A stretch of DNA of 64,000 nt from assembly GCA_963849115.1 (NCBI GenBank), contig CAWKGK010000006.1:10416-74415 (forward strand). The letters are read 5' to 3'. The notes beneath the pieces were generated by a model. It saw only the letters and a program-made list of their open reading frames with translations. It ran no database searches and had not been told where the DNA came from. This DNA comes from JACDAL01 sp963849115 (lineage in GTDB: Bacteria; Actinomycetota; CADDZG01; WHSQ01). Numbering within the stretch: position 1 is the first letter of the stretch; each line of letters begins with the position of its first letter. Below, one piece after another: positions 33,831 to 42,675 of the stretch. The position numbers and the translations under genes are program-made.

Positions 33831-35234
33831 CTACTGGGGAGGGGCGTTTCTTAGCGTGATCCACACGCCCGCGACGGCCGCGGCTCCGAGGCCTAGCGCG
33901 GCCTCCTGGGGCAGCCCCGCGGAGGCCCACGGCAGCGAGCCGAAAACCTCGCCCACCCACACGATCCAAGCGACCCACGGCTCGGCGAGACGGACCAGGA
34001 CGTTCCCGGCGGTGGGATGAAGAACGTGCGCAAGGGCGGCCCCGAGTCCCAGCACGGTCGCCGGCGGCACCGCCGGCGCGGCCAGCAGGTTCGCCACCGG
34101 GGCCACCAGCGACAGCTCACCGAAGGTGGCGACCAGGAGTGGAGCGACCGCCAGCTGGGCCCCGACACTCACTCCCAGAGGTACGGCCACCACCCGGGGA
34201 AGCCTCCCCGCCCGCCTCGCCACCGCCTCTCCCCACAGCACGATCCCAGCCGTCGCCGCCACCGAGAGGTGCAGGCCCACCGAGTAGACGAGCCCGGGCC
34301 TCAGTGCAATCAGCACCAGCACCGCCACCCCCAGAGCGGCCAACGGATCGGTGCGGGTTCCCGCGACGAGGGCTGCCAACGCGATGGCCCCCATGAGCGT
34401 CGCCCTCAGCACCGAGGGCTCCGGGCCCACCACCAGGAGGTAGAGACCAAGGGCGCCTGCCCCGGCGGCGACTCTGGCGATGAGGCCGGCAGGCCGCAGG
34501 GCAAGCGCGACCGCGCCGACGACGATGGCCACGTTGCTGCCGGACACCGCCAGCAGGTGGGAGAGCCCGGCCCTCCGGAACGCCTCGAGGAGGGCGAGAT
34601 CAAGACGCTCGGTATCTCCCACGACCAGGCCTCGCAGCAGGGCGGCTCTAGCCGGGTGGAGCGAGCGGGTCACCGACTCGAGATGGTGGCGGGCGCTTGC
34701 GGCCAGCGCGTGCGGGCCGGACACAGGGGCTGTCAGGTGAAGCTCGGTGGGATCCAGCGCCGCCTGGGCTCCGACGCGAGCGCGAGCACGCTCGAAGAGA
34801 TTGGTTCCCAAAGGGAGGAGCCATCCCCGCCCCGTCAGGCTCGAGCCCGCCACTCCCACGGCCCCGTCGAGGACGGCCACGCCCGGGTCGAGGACCGTGC
34901 CCCACCCACGACAGTCGATCGAAGCAAGCTTGGCGAGGGTGCCGAGGCCCCCGGCCCCCTCGAGCACCCGTCCTGAGAAGTCGCAGAACGGCGCTCGCTC
35001 GGCCACGACGGTGAGCGCGGAGTGAGGGGCGCAGCGCCAACCGGCTCCCAAGGACCCGAGCCCCACCGCCAGGGCTCCCAGGCCTGCGAGGCGCGCGAGG
35101 CGAAAACGCAGCAGAAGCAGTACCGCTCCGCACAGCGCTACGAGCGCAACCAGGACCGAGGGATGGCGCCCGCAACCGTGCACAGTTCCCGCGCCGAGGG
35201 CGGCGACCGCCAGCCAGATGCGCCCGAGGCGCAC
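33831..35234 (-). CDS. comEC: ComEC/Rec2 family DNA-uptake membrane channel (competence domain only)
   Basis: A 467-aa polytopic membrane protein. After about three N-terminal helices and an OB-like extracellular part (FCDFSGRVLEGAGG), it has the Competence domain: RGLVVGDTERLDLALLEAF, then AGLSHLLAVSGSNVAIV, then about eight further helices. The C-terminal metallo-beta-lactamase nuclease domain of long ComEC proteins is absent. This is a normal short form in many lineages. It lies 1 bp from comEA. Together they suggest natural transformation machinery; no pilus genes are in the window. Confidence 0.92.
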   Translation of the reverse strand: MRLGRIWLAVAALGAGTVHGCGRHPSVLVALVALCGAVLLLLRFRLARLAGLGALAVGLGSLGAGWRCAPHSALTVVAERAPFCDFSGRVLEGAGGLGTLAKLASIDCRGWGTVLDPGVAVLDGAVGVAGSSLTGRGWLLPLGTNLFERARARVGAQAALDPTELHLTAPVSGPHALAASARHHLESVTRSLHPARAALLRGLVVGDTERLDLALLEAFRRAGLSHLLAVSGSNVAIVVGAVALALRPAGLIARVAAGAGALGLYLLVVGPEPSVLRATLMGAIALAALVAGTRTDPLAALGVAVLVLIALRPGLVYSVGLHLSVAATAGIVLWGEAVARRAGRLPRVVAVPLGVSVGAQLAVAPLLVATFGELSLVAPVANLLAAPAVPPATVLGLGAALAHVLHPTAGNVLVRLAEPWVAWIVWVGEVFGSLPWASAGLPQEAALGLGAAAVAGVWITLRNAPPQ

Positions 35235-35235
35235 G

Positions 35236-35907
35236 TCACACGGTCACGTAAGGGCGCATCGCCTCGAGCGTGGCGGGGCCCACGCCCGAGACCTCGAGCA
35301 GCTCCTCCACCGAGGTGAACGAGCCCACCTGAGCCCGGTACTCGAGAATCGCGGCCGCGGTCACCGGCCCGATCTCGGGGATCGTTTCCAGGGCTGCTTG
35401 GTCGGCGACGTTGAGGTTCACCGGCACAGCCGGGCCCGCTGTGGAAGCGCCCGGTTGCGGCGCAGGGGCCGCGGCTACGGCCTCACCGCGCCGGGGAACG
35501 TCGATCTTGAGGCCATCTTGCAGCGGCTCGGCCAGGTTCAGCGCGTCCAGGTCCGAGCGCTCGGTCGGACCTCGGGCGGCCTGCACGGCGTCGGCGACGC
35601 GCGCTCCGGCGGGCATCTCGTAGAGGCCGGGCCGGTGCACCGCCCCGGCAACGTGGACCAGCAGCACCGGCTCCGGGCTCGGAGCGATGGCGGCGGCAAC
35701 GGGGTCCCGTTGCTGGGGGGCCGAGCGCGCCGGCGGGGCGACCGTGGTGGGCGCGCCCCTCGCCCACAGCACCAGCCCCAGCACAACGGCCCCCGCCATG
35801 ACCGCGACAAGTACCCAGGAGTCGCGGCGCCGGCCGGCGAAGGCCTCGAGCCGCTCCCGCCAGCCTGTTTCCACGATGATCTCCCTCACGGGAGGCTCTG
35901 TTCTCAT
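35236..35907 (-). CDS. comEA: ComEA family DNA-binding protein
   Basis: About 223 aa starting MRTEPPVREI. One membrane anchor lies at about residues 32-50 (SWVLVAVMAGAVVLGLVL). A SLBB domain follows (VLLVHVAGAVHRPGLYEMP), then a helix-hairpin-helix pair near the C-terminus (LNVADQAALETIPEIGPV and VEELLEVSGVGPATLEA). It binds incoming DNA outside the membrane and hands it to ComEC. A 22-bp perfect palindrome lies 31 bp upstream of the ATG. An upstream reading through this palindrome and the A repeats is not credible coding. Confidence 0.93.
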   Translation of the reverse strand: MRTEPPVREIIVETGWRERLEAFAGRRRDSWVLVAVMAGAVVLGLVLWARGAPTTVAPPARSAPQQRDPVAAAIAPSPEPVLLVHVAGAVHRPGLYEMPAGARVADAVQAARGPTERSDLDALNLAEPLQDGLKIDVPRRGEAVAAAPAPQPGASTAGPAVPVNLNVADQAALETIPEIGPVTAAAILEYRAQVGSFTSVEELLEVSGVGPATLEAMRPYVTV

Positions 35908-35937
35908 GGAGGCATCCTCTGCCCGGGCCCGGCTCGA

Positions 35938-35959
35938 AGGTGTGGCGCGCGCCACACCT
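35938..35959. promoter_or_regulatory. Perfect 22-bp palindrome upstream of comEA
   Basis: AGGTGTGGCGC at 35938-35948 is followed at once by its exact reverse complement at 35949-35959. It is centred about 41 bp before the comEA ATG, the right place for an operator. The binding protein is unknown; a dimeric regulator is the simplest reading. Confidence 0.6.
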
Positions 35960-35994
35960 GGCAAAGAAAAATTGATCCCGGCTCCCGGTGGCAT

Positions 35995-36074
35995 TGGGGC
36001 AAATGCACACACCGTGCGTTTGCACACGGTTTTCGGGTTCAGAAGCACACGGTGTGCGTTTGGCCACACTCCCA
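35995..36074. repeat. Divergent palindromic repeat pair, units A8 and A9 (40-bp period)
   Basis: Two related units 40 bp apart share GTGCGTTTG at 36014 and 36054 and GCACAC at 36005 and 36045. By eye, 22 of 34 aligned positions agree. Unit A9 has inner palindrome GCACAC-G-GTGTGC at 36045-36057 and closes with GGCCACAC, like unit A1. A further 6-bp stem, ACCGTG/CACGGT, lies at 36011-36030. The pair sits between the leuS stop and comEA. Confidence 0.65.
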
Positions 36075-36120
36075 GTAGGGTGCGCGGCCCCCAAGCCCCG
36101 CCGCCCGGTGCCCGACTCGG

Positions 36121-38586
36121 TCAGACGACCAGCGAGATCAGCTTGGGGGGCTTGACGATGACCTTGCGAGGCTCCCGGCCCTGCAGCTGGGCACTGACCT
36201 TGTCCGAGGACAGTGCCCTGACCTTCATCTCCTCCTCGGTGATGCCGGCGGGGACCTCTAGCTTGTCCCGGACCTTGCCGTTCACCTGCACCACCATCGT
36301 GACCTGTTCGAGACTTGCCAGTTCGGGGTCGAACACCGGCCACGGCTGAGTGTGGATCGAGTCCTCGTGACCGCGGCGGTGCCACAGCTCCTCGGTGATG
36401 TGAGGGGCCATCGGCGCCAGAAGCTTCAGCAGCGCCTCGATCAGCTCGCGCATGACTCCCGGGTGCCCGCCGCCCGCAGCCCGGTAGCGATAGGCGTGGT
36501 TGACGAGCTCGTGCAGCCGGGCAATGGCGGTGTTGAACGAGAATCTCTCGAAGTCCTCGCTCACGACCTTGATCGTGCGGTGCACCTGACGCGTGAGCGC
36601 CTCATCGAGGGGCGACTGGTGAAGGTTGCCGACGCTCACCACATCGCGGTTGTCCTCGCACAACCTCCACACCCGCTGCAACCACGGATAGGCGACACGA
36701 CCGATTGAACGCACACCTTCCTCCGGCCAATCGAAGTCCTGCTCAGGGGGGCCGGAGAAAAGCATGTACAGGCGCAACGCATCGGCGCCGTAGCGTTCGA
36801 ATGCCTCCGATGGGTCGACCAGATTGCCGCGGCTCTTCGACATACGCTTGCCGCCCATCGTGATCGTGCCCTGGTTGAGGAGGTTGGGGAACGGCTCCGG
36901 GGCAGACGCCATCCCCAGATCCACCAGCACCTTCTGGAAGAAACGCGCATAGATCAGATGCAGGACCGCGTGCTCGATGCCGCCCGTGTACTGGTCTGCG
37001 GGCATCCACGCGTCGGCGACCTCGGGATCGAACGGCAGCTCCTCGTTGTGAGGGTCGACGTAGCGGTTGAAATACCAGGAGGAGTCGACGAACGTGTCCA
37101 TGGTGTCGGTCTCCCGCCGCGCGGCCCCCGCGCAGTTGGGACAGGCGACGTTGACCCACTCCGTGGCGGACGCCAGCGGAGAGTCCTCCCCGGTGGGACG
37201 GAAGTCGACGTCCTCGGGCAGGACCACCGGCAAGTCCTCCTCGGGGACCGGGACCTCGCCGCAGCGCTCGCAGAAGACGATCGGAATCGGCGTGCCCCAA
37301 TAGCGCTGGCGGCTGATGAGCCAGTCGCGAATGCGGAAGTTCTTGGCCGCGCGGCCGAGTCCCTCAGCCTCGAGCCACTCGGTCACCACCCCTACCGCGA
37401 CTTCGACCGGGGTGCCGTTAAAGGCGCCGCTGTTGACCATGACCCCGGGCCCGATGTAGGGCTCGTCGGGCGAAGCCGCGGCAGGCTCCAGAGGTTCGAT
37501 CACCGTCCGGATCTCGATGTCGTACTGGCGTGCGAACTCGAAGTCCCGGTGGTCGTGAGCGGGGACCGCCATGATGGCGCCGGTGCCGTAGTCGATCATC
37601 ACGTAGTCGGCGGCCCAGATCGGTATCTTCTCGCCGTTGACAGGGTTGACGGCGTAGCGGCCCAGGAACATGCCCTTCTTGGGCCGCTCGGTGGCGGTGC
37701 GGTCGATCTCTGTGAGCCTCGACACCTCGTCCTTAAAGGATGCGAACTCCGCCTCCAACTCGGTGCCGGCGACGAGCCGCTCGGCCATCGGGTGCTCGGG
37801 CGAGACGACGAAGAAGGTGGCCCCCCACAAGGTGTCGGGCCGCGTCGTGTACACCGTGACCGGCCCCTCGCCCTCGATCTCGAACTCGACCTCGGCTCCG
37901 AAGGAGCGGCCGATCCAATTGCTCTGCAGAGACTTGAGCCGCTCGGTCCAGCCGGCGTTGAGCTTCATGTCATCGAGCAGGCGGTCCGCGTAGTCCGTGA
38001 TCTTGAAGAACCACTGCGTCAGATATCGCTTTTCGACCACCGCATCGCAGCGCTCGCAGCGCCCGGCGATGACCTGCTCGTTGGCAAGCACCGTCTTGTC
38101 GTTGGGGCACCACCAGGCGGGCGCCTGGCGCCGGTATGCGAGGCCGCGCTCGTAGAAGCGCAAGAAGAACCACTGGTTCCAGCGGTAATAAGAGGGGTCG
38201 CAGGTGCGGAAAGTCCGCTCCCAGTCGAACGAGCAACCGAGTCGCTGCGCCGAGCTGAAGAGCTTGTCGATATTCGAGTAGGTCCAGGTCTTGGGATGGA
38301 TGCCGCGCTGTATGGCGGCGTTCTCCGCCGGTAGCCCGAAAGCGTCGAACCCGAGTGGGTTCAGTACCTGATGGCCTCGCATCCTGAGGTTTCGGGCGAT
38401 GGAATCGTGGATCGAGAACACCTCGACGTGACCCATGTGCATGACCCCGGAGGGATAGGGGAACATCGTGAGGGCGTAGCGCTTGGTCGCGGGATCGGGC
38501 AGGCGCGGCGAGCGCCACGCCTTGTCGCCGATCCATTTCTGGGACCAGCGCTCTTCGATCTCCTTGAAGTCATAGTCGGCGGCCAT
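36121..38586 (-). CDS. leuS: Leucyl-tRNA synthetase
   Basis: Class I synthetase, about 821 aa, starting MAADYDFKEIEERW. The HIGH-type motif is YPSGVMHMGHVEV and the KMSKS loop is GGKRMSKSRGN. An editing domain sits between them (DRTATERPKKGMFLGRY and the TGAIMAVPAHDHRD segment), and the C-terminal domain ends in VRDKLEVPAGITEEEMK. The ATG was chosen by family start; an upstream in-frame extension is not conserved-looking. It is followed by the comEA region with repeat pair A8/A9. Confidence 0.97.
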   Translation of the reverse strand: MAADYDFKEIEERWSQKWIGDKAWRSPRLPDPATKRYALTMFPYPSGVMHMGHVEVFSIHDSIARNLRMRGHQVLNPLGFDAFGLPAENAAIQRGIHPKTWTYSNIDKLFSSAQRLGCSFDWERTFRTCDPSYYRWNQWFFLRFYERGLAYRRQAPAWWCPNDKTVLANEQVIAGRCERCDAVVEKRYLTQWFFKITDYADRLLDDMKLNAGWTERLKSLQSNWIGRSFGAEVEFEIEGEGPVTVYTTRPDTLWGATFFVVSPEHPMAERLVAGTELEAEFASFKDEVSRLTEIDRTATERPKKGMFLGRYAVNPVNGEKIPIWAADYVMIDYGTGAIMAVPAHDHRDFEFARQYDIEIRTVIEPLEPAAASPDEPYIGPGVMVNSGAFNGTPVEVAVGVVTEWLEAEGLGRAAKNFRIRDWLISRQRYWGTPIPIVFCERCGEVPVPEEDLPVVLPEDVDFRPTGEDSPLASATEWVNVACPNCAGAARRETDTMDTFVDSSWYFNRYVDPHNEELPFDPEVADAWMPADQYTGGIEHAVLHLIYARFFQKVLVDLGMASAPEPFPNLLNQGTITMGGKRMSKSRGNLVDPSEAFERYGADALRLYMLFSGPPEQDFDWPEEGVRSIGRVAYPWLQRVWRLCEDNRDVVSVGNLHQSPLDEALTRQVHRTIKVVSEDFERFSFNTAIARLHELVNHAYRYRAAGGGHPGVMRELIEALLKLLAPMAPHITEELWHRRGHEDSIHTQPWPVFDPELASLEQVTMVVQVNGKVRDKLEVPAGITEEEMKVRALSSDKVSAQLQGREPRKVIVKPPKLISLVV

Positions 38587-38691
38587 TGCCGGCAACCCTA
38601 AAGCCTGCCCTCGATGCCGGAGGTTCGACCCTGCCATCCCGTCTTCACGCGGTTTTCCCGCGCTCACTGTGACGGCGAGATAGTCACACGG

Positions 38692-39597
38692 TCAGTGGCA
38701 GGTGTCGGCGCCCAGGTCGGTGTAGGTCCCACTCGTGGGATCGGGCACGAATTGCCAGTCGTAGCCGGTGGCGCCGAGGGTCATCTTGAGGATGCCGAAA
38801 GTGGTGTTGTCGGTCGCCTGGACGTTGGCCCGGGGACAGCAAGGGTCGTCGTGATTCTTACCGCCCGTCCCTACGACGAACTGCCTGATACCACCGGCGG
38901 GATCCAGCGAGCCGTCAGGGGCCTGCGGCGCGAACCTTTCATAGGCATGGCCGTGCGCGTTCAGGATGACGTCTACGCCGTTAGCGTAGGCGATCTGCCA
39001 GAAGGCTTTTGTTGGCATCAGCCGCTTGTAGCTTGTGAAGCGGGGGTGATGCCAGTACAACAGCTCGCAGAGGTGATTGTCACCGGCGAGGTCCTGTCGT
39101 AGGAACTGGCTCTCAGGGCTCTGGGACGTGCACTTTCCCGTCAGCTTTCCGCAGTTGCTGTCGAGCGCGACCACGTGCCAGTCACCGAGGTTGTACGAGT
39201 ACCAGAGGGGGCCGCTCGGATAACCGAAATAGTCACGGTAGCCCTGCGCGTTGACGGTGCGGTAGTCGTGGTTGCCGGGGCTTGGGTGTGTGATTGACTT
39301 GAACCGTCCCCACGTTGGATCGTAGGCGGCGAGATAGTCGGCCGCCGACCCCCGCTGGTATTGGTTGTCGCCAAGTGTCAGCACGTCGGTAATAGTCGGG
39401 TCTGCGAGCACGAGATCAGACGTTTCCCGATGATGACAAGAGTTCTCTGCGACAGGGTCACCCGGAGAGCAAGCGATGTCGCCTGCCGCAGCGATAACCG
39501 GAGTGTCCGCAGCGACGGACTGAGCGGCGGAGGGCAGCGATGCCACGAGCAGACCCAACAACAGACAGGGCAGTGCTACAAGTCGAGGAAGTCCCAT
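38692..39597 (-). CDS. Secreted metallophosphoesterase (purple acid phosphatase-like)
   Basis: A 301-aa calcineurin-type phosphoesterase with a Sec signal peptide (residues 1-30, cleavage near SAAQSVAA). Metal-binding motifs appear in order: AAAGDIACSPG, LTLGDNQY, SPGNHDY, YWHHPRFTS and NAHGHAYER. It should act outside the membrane on phosphomonoesters or nucleotides. It lies between leuS and a lipoprotein gene on the same strand. The spacing does not prove an operon. Confidence 0.92.
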   Translation of the reverse strand: MGLPRLVALPCLLLGLLVASLPSAAQSVAADTPVIAAAGDIACSPGDPVAENSCHHRETSDLVLADPTITDVLTLGDNQYQRGSAADYLAAYDPTWGRFKSITHPSPGNHDYRTVNAQGYRDYFGYPSGPLWYSYNLGDWHVVALDSNCGKLTGKCTSQSPESQFLRQDLAGDNHLCELLYWHHPRFTSYKRLMPTKAFWQIAYANGVDVILNAHGHAYERFAPQAPDGSLDPAGGIRQFVVGTGGKNHDDPCCPRANVQATDNTTFGILKMTLGATGYDWQFVPDPTSGTYTDLGADTCH

Positions 39598-39681
39598 CCC
39601 GCTCCAGTGACGTATCGTTAGCGGCAGGAAACTTACAGTAGTAAAGCGAACCTTTCAAGCCTGCCCAGATCGGGCCGAGGC

Positions 39682-40428
39682 TCAGCAGCTTGCAAACGGG
39701 GGCGCGGAGAATTCCTCGAAGCGTGCGATCCGCTGCGAGGAAATCGTGCTCCGCTCGGTCAGCGATCGTTGCAGAAGCCACCGGGTGCCCCGCGGCTCGA
39801 GGAAACGGCGAGTTACGACGTAGCCGCGGCCCTCAGCCAGCGCACTCGAGATCATGACGAGATCGCGGCGGCAGTCGACTGCATCCAGGTGGGCGACGCT
39901 GCCACCGTGCGCGAACAGCCCGGAGGGGATGTTCGGGAGCCGGGGTGGGCGCACGCGCTCAAGCCGGCCGCTCGCCATCGAGAACACCCCCACGAACGCG
40001 GTCGAGGCGCCCTGGGCGACGTCGATCACGATCTCCAGACCCCCTGTGGAGTCGATGTCCACGAGCGAGCTCACGCGCGGAAGGCCGAGCTCAAGAGAGA
40101 TCAAGCCATCGTCGAGAGCAACTGCGTCGATGCCGTCACGATCCCGAACCACCACCAGCGCGACGCAACCAGGCTCGGCTGTCCGATCCACAAATAGGGA
40201 GACGCGATCGGAACGGCCGTCCCCATCGATGTCACCCGGCACGCTCCGCCCCGGTGAGCGGACGATTTTGCGGGGACTCACCGAAGGACACCCGGACAGC
40301 GACAAGCGTATCGTCTGCGGCTCCCGGCGGTCGGGCCCTGGGCCCTCATCTTCCGGCGAGCACGACGGGGCCAGCAAGACGGCTGCGAGTAGTAGCCGGG
40401 CAAGTAGGGGCATGGGCTCGAATGACAC
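39682..40428 (-). CDS. Putative lipoprotein with FG-GAP/VCBS-like repeat
   Basis: A 248-aa protein with a lipoprotein signal (LLLAAVLLAPSC, lipobox cysteine near residue 23). A DIDGDGRSDRVSLFVD segment resembles a calcium-binding FG-GAP/VCBS repeat, and a second, weaker one (VDIDSTGGLEIVI) follows. The start may be the first or sixth residue methionine. It is probably a cell-surface protein. No specific function can be assigned. Confidence 0.75.
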   Translation of the reverse strand: MSFEPMPLLARLLLAAVLLAPSCSPEDEGPGPDRREPQTIRLSLSGCPSVSPRKIVRSPGRSVPGDIDGDGRSDRVSLFVDRTAEPGCVALVVVRDRDGIDAVALDDGLISLELGLPRVSSLVDIDSTGGLEIVIDVAQGASTAFVGVFSMASGRLERVRPPRLPNIPSGLFAHGGSVAHLDAVDCRRDLVMISSALAEGRGYVVTRRFLEPRGTRWLLQRSLTERSTISSQRIARFEEFSAPPFASC

Positions 40429-40490
40429 TAATGGGGCCGGCCTTCCCGGGCGGGTGGTGTGAGCTCCTTGGTTGCGGCACTATCGGGGGC

Positions 40491-41024
40491 ATGGACAGCC
40501 TCAAGGGACGCCTGCTCATCTCCGGAGCGGGCCTGTTCGACCCCAACTTCCGCCACACCGTGGTGTTGCTGGCGGAGCACGGCGAGGACGGTGCCTTTGG
40601 AGTCGTGCTCAATCGGCCCCTCGCCGTCACCGTGGCCGATGCGGCCTCGGAGTTGGCCGGGCTGGTTGCGCCGGACGAGCCCCTTTACGCCGGAGGGCCG
40701 GTGGAGCCTGGCCGAGCCATCATCGTGGCCGAGTTCGAGCACCCCGAGTTCGTCACCCAGCCGGTGGTCGGTTCGATCGGGCTTCTGCCCGGCGGCGAAA
40801 TACCTTCAGGGCTTGTGAGAGCGCGCGTCTTCGCCGGGCACTCCGGATGGGGAGCCGCTCAGCTAGATGCCGAGATCAACGCCGAGGCCTGGATCATCGA
40901 AGATGCCCGGCCCGAGGACGTCTTTTGCGCCGAGCCCAAACAGTTGTGGTCCTCGGTGCTGCGGCGCAAGGGCGACGCCTACACGATGCTGTCGACGATG
41001 CCCTTCGACCCGACGATGAACTGA
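40491..41024 (+). CDS. YqgE/AlgH family protein
   Basis: About 177 aa starting MDSLKGRLLISG. Family signatures are FRHTVVLLAEHGEDGAFGVVLNRP, represented by FGVVLNRP, then LYAGGPVEPG and ARVFAGHSGWGAAQL. The function of the family is poorly defined; AlgH was linked to regulation in Pseudomonas. The ATG at 40491 matches the family N-terminus, and the longer frame overlaps the divergent lipoprotein gene. It converges with the GGDEF/EAL gene. Confidence 0.93.
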   Translation: MDSLKGRLLISGAGLFDPNFRHTVVLLAEHGEDGAFGVVLNRPLAVTVADAASELAGLVAPDEPLYAGGPVEPGRAIIVAEFEHPEFVTQPVVGSIGLLPGGEIPSGLVRARVFAGHSGWGAAQLDAEINAEAWIIEDARPEDVFCAEPKQLWSSVLRRKGDAYTMLSTMPFDPTMN

Positions 41025-41066
41025 CAGATGGAGAATGAGTGATGTCGAGATCTCCGGTTCAAGCCT

Positions 41067-42668
41067 TCATCTCCGCAACGGAGGTGCGGAGAGTACGGCG
41101 TGCGACTGCCTGGTGGTGGTCGCCTTCATGCCGGGCAGTGAGTGGATCTCTGACGCCGGCAGGGGCCGCGAGAAGAAGTAGCCCTGGCCGAGCTCGAAGT
41201 CCATAGCGCGCAGAGCCTCGACCTGCTCCTCGAACTCAATCCCTTCTGCTACCAAGACCAAGCCCAGCACCTTGGCGAGCTTTCCCACGGCACTAGCGAT
41301 CGCAGAGTCCTCCGGCCCCCGCGTCACGCCGTCGACGAACACCTTGTCAATCTTGAGGATGTCGATGGGCAAGCTGCTGAGGTAGCCGAGCGCCGAGTAT
41401 CCGGTCCCGAAGTCGTCCACCGCCACTCTCACACCCAGCTGCCGGAGCTCTTTGAGCCTTGCTATTGCGGCCTCTCTGTCTTCCATGAGGCCGCCCTCGG
41501 TGATCTCGAGAGTCAACGATTGGGGTTCAAGCCCGGAGTGCTCGAGCGCGGCGGCTACCTCTTCTACGAGGTGCCCATGAAAAAGCTGTACGGTCGAAAC
41601 ATTAACGCTCATCCCCAGAGTGGGACTGCGAGGGGTCTCTTTTTGCCACAGCGCAGCCTGCCGGCAAGCCTCTGCCAGCACCCATTCTCCCAGCGGGATG
41701 ATTAGACCGGTGTCCTCGGCAACGGGGATGAAGTCGGCCGGTGGCACCATCCCATGTTGGGGATGATGCCAGCGAACGAGCGCTTCCACGCCCAGGATGG
41801 TGCCGTCCACGAGGGCGACAATCGGCTGGTAGTGGAGAACCAGTTCCTGCTCGGTGATCGCCCGTTGCAGGTCGGCCTTCATCCCCAGACGCTTCAGCGC
41901 GGCAGTGTGCATTCCAGGATCAAAGACCGCCACCCGGGCCTTCCCACCGCCCTTTGCCACGTACATGGCGACATCGGCGTTGCGCAGCAGCTCTGACGCG
42001 CTGTGCGTGGAGCCAGAGCCGGTTTCGATTCCGATGCTAGCGCGGACGACAAGCGCCCTGCCTTCCGCACAGTACGGCTCCCCGACGACCTCCAGAACGC
42101 GCACTGCCAAAGCCATCGCCGCCTCCGCTGATGTGCTCTCCAGCAGGACGGCGAACTCGTCGCCGCCGAGCCGTGCGATGGTGTCGTCCGGGCGCAGACA
42201 CGAACCCAGACGAGCACCGACTGTGATCAGCAGCTGGTCCCCCGCCTCGTGACCCAAGCTGTCGTTCACGTTCTTGAAGTCATCGAGATCCAAAAACATC
42301 ACCGTGACCGGCTCCTCGTCTCGCAGTCCACGAGCCAGGGCGTGCTCAACCCGGTCGAGAAACAGTGCTCGGTTCGCCAGTCCGGTCAGCGAGTCGCTGA
42401 ACGCCTGCTGCTCCAGCTGCTGCTCGAGCAACTTGCGATCGGTGATGTCGTAAATCACACCGCTCCAGTAGAGGGGAACGCCATGCGCGTCCCGGATGAT
42501 GGTGGCGTCATCGATGACCCAGATCGTGCGACCGTCGCGTGTGATCATGCGGTACTCGCTTGTTACCCGCCTGTCGTCGACGGTGTGCAGGGCCGCTTCA
42601 TCAAGGCGCAAGAGGGCAGCACGGTCGTCTGGGTGAATGCGCTGTATCCACCAGTTAGGATCCGCCAA
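41067..42668 (-). CDS. PAS-GGDEF-EAL diguanylate cyclase/phosphodiesterase (C-terminal part of a frameshifted gene)
   Basis: A 533-aa frame. It holds the last part of a PAS domain (RIHPDDRAALLRLDEAAL to WSGVIYDITDRK), then a GGDEF domain with intact RLGGDEFAVLL, then an EAL domain with intact GVEALVRWHHP, EITEGGLM and DDFGTGYSALGYL. Both c-di-GMP synthesis and hydrolysis residues are therefore kept. The frame joins the upstream PAS part across a one-base insertion near 42685: the expected FSPEEWLADPNWW is broken by an extra T. Confidence 0.92.
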   Translation of the reverse strand: MADPNWWIQRIHPDDRAALLRLDEAALHTVDDRRVTSEYRMITRDGRTIWVIDDATIIRDAHGVPLYWSGVIYDITDRKLLEQQLEQQAFSDSLTGLANRALFLDRVEHALARGLRDEEPVTVMFLDLDDFKNVNDSLGHEAGDQLLITVGARLGSCLRPDDTIARLGGDEFAVLLESTSAEAAMALAVRVLEVVGEPYCAEGRALVVRASIGIETGSGSTHSASELLRNADVAMYVAKGGGKARVAVFDPGMHTAALKRLGMKADLQRAITEQELVLHYQPIVALVDGTILGVEALVRWHHPQHGMVPPADFIPVAEDTGLIIPLGEWVLAEACRQAALWQKETPRSPTLGMSVNVSTVQLFHGHLVEEVAAALEHSGLEPQSLTLEITEGGLMEDREAAIARLKELRQLGVRVAVDDFGTGYSALGYLSSLPIDILKIDKVFVDGVTRGPEDSAIASAVGKLAKVLGLVLVAEGIEFEEQVEALRAMDFELGQGYFFSRPLPASEIHSLPGMKATTTRQSHAVLSAPPLRR

Positions 42669-42675
42669 CCATTCC

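Noticed and set aside
36958..38334. Long plus-strand open frame (458 codons) opposite leuS
   Set aside because: Shadow of leuS codons; no family motifs and no Shine-Dalgarno context.
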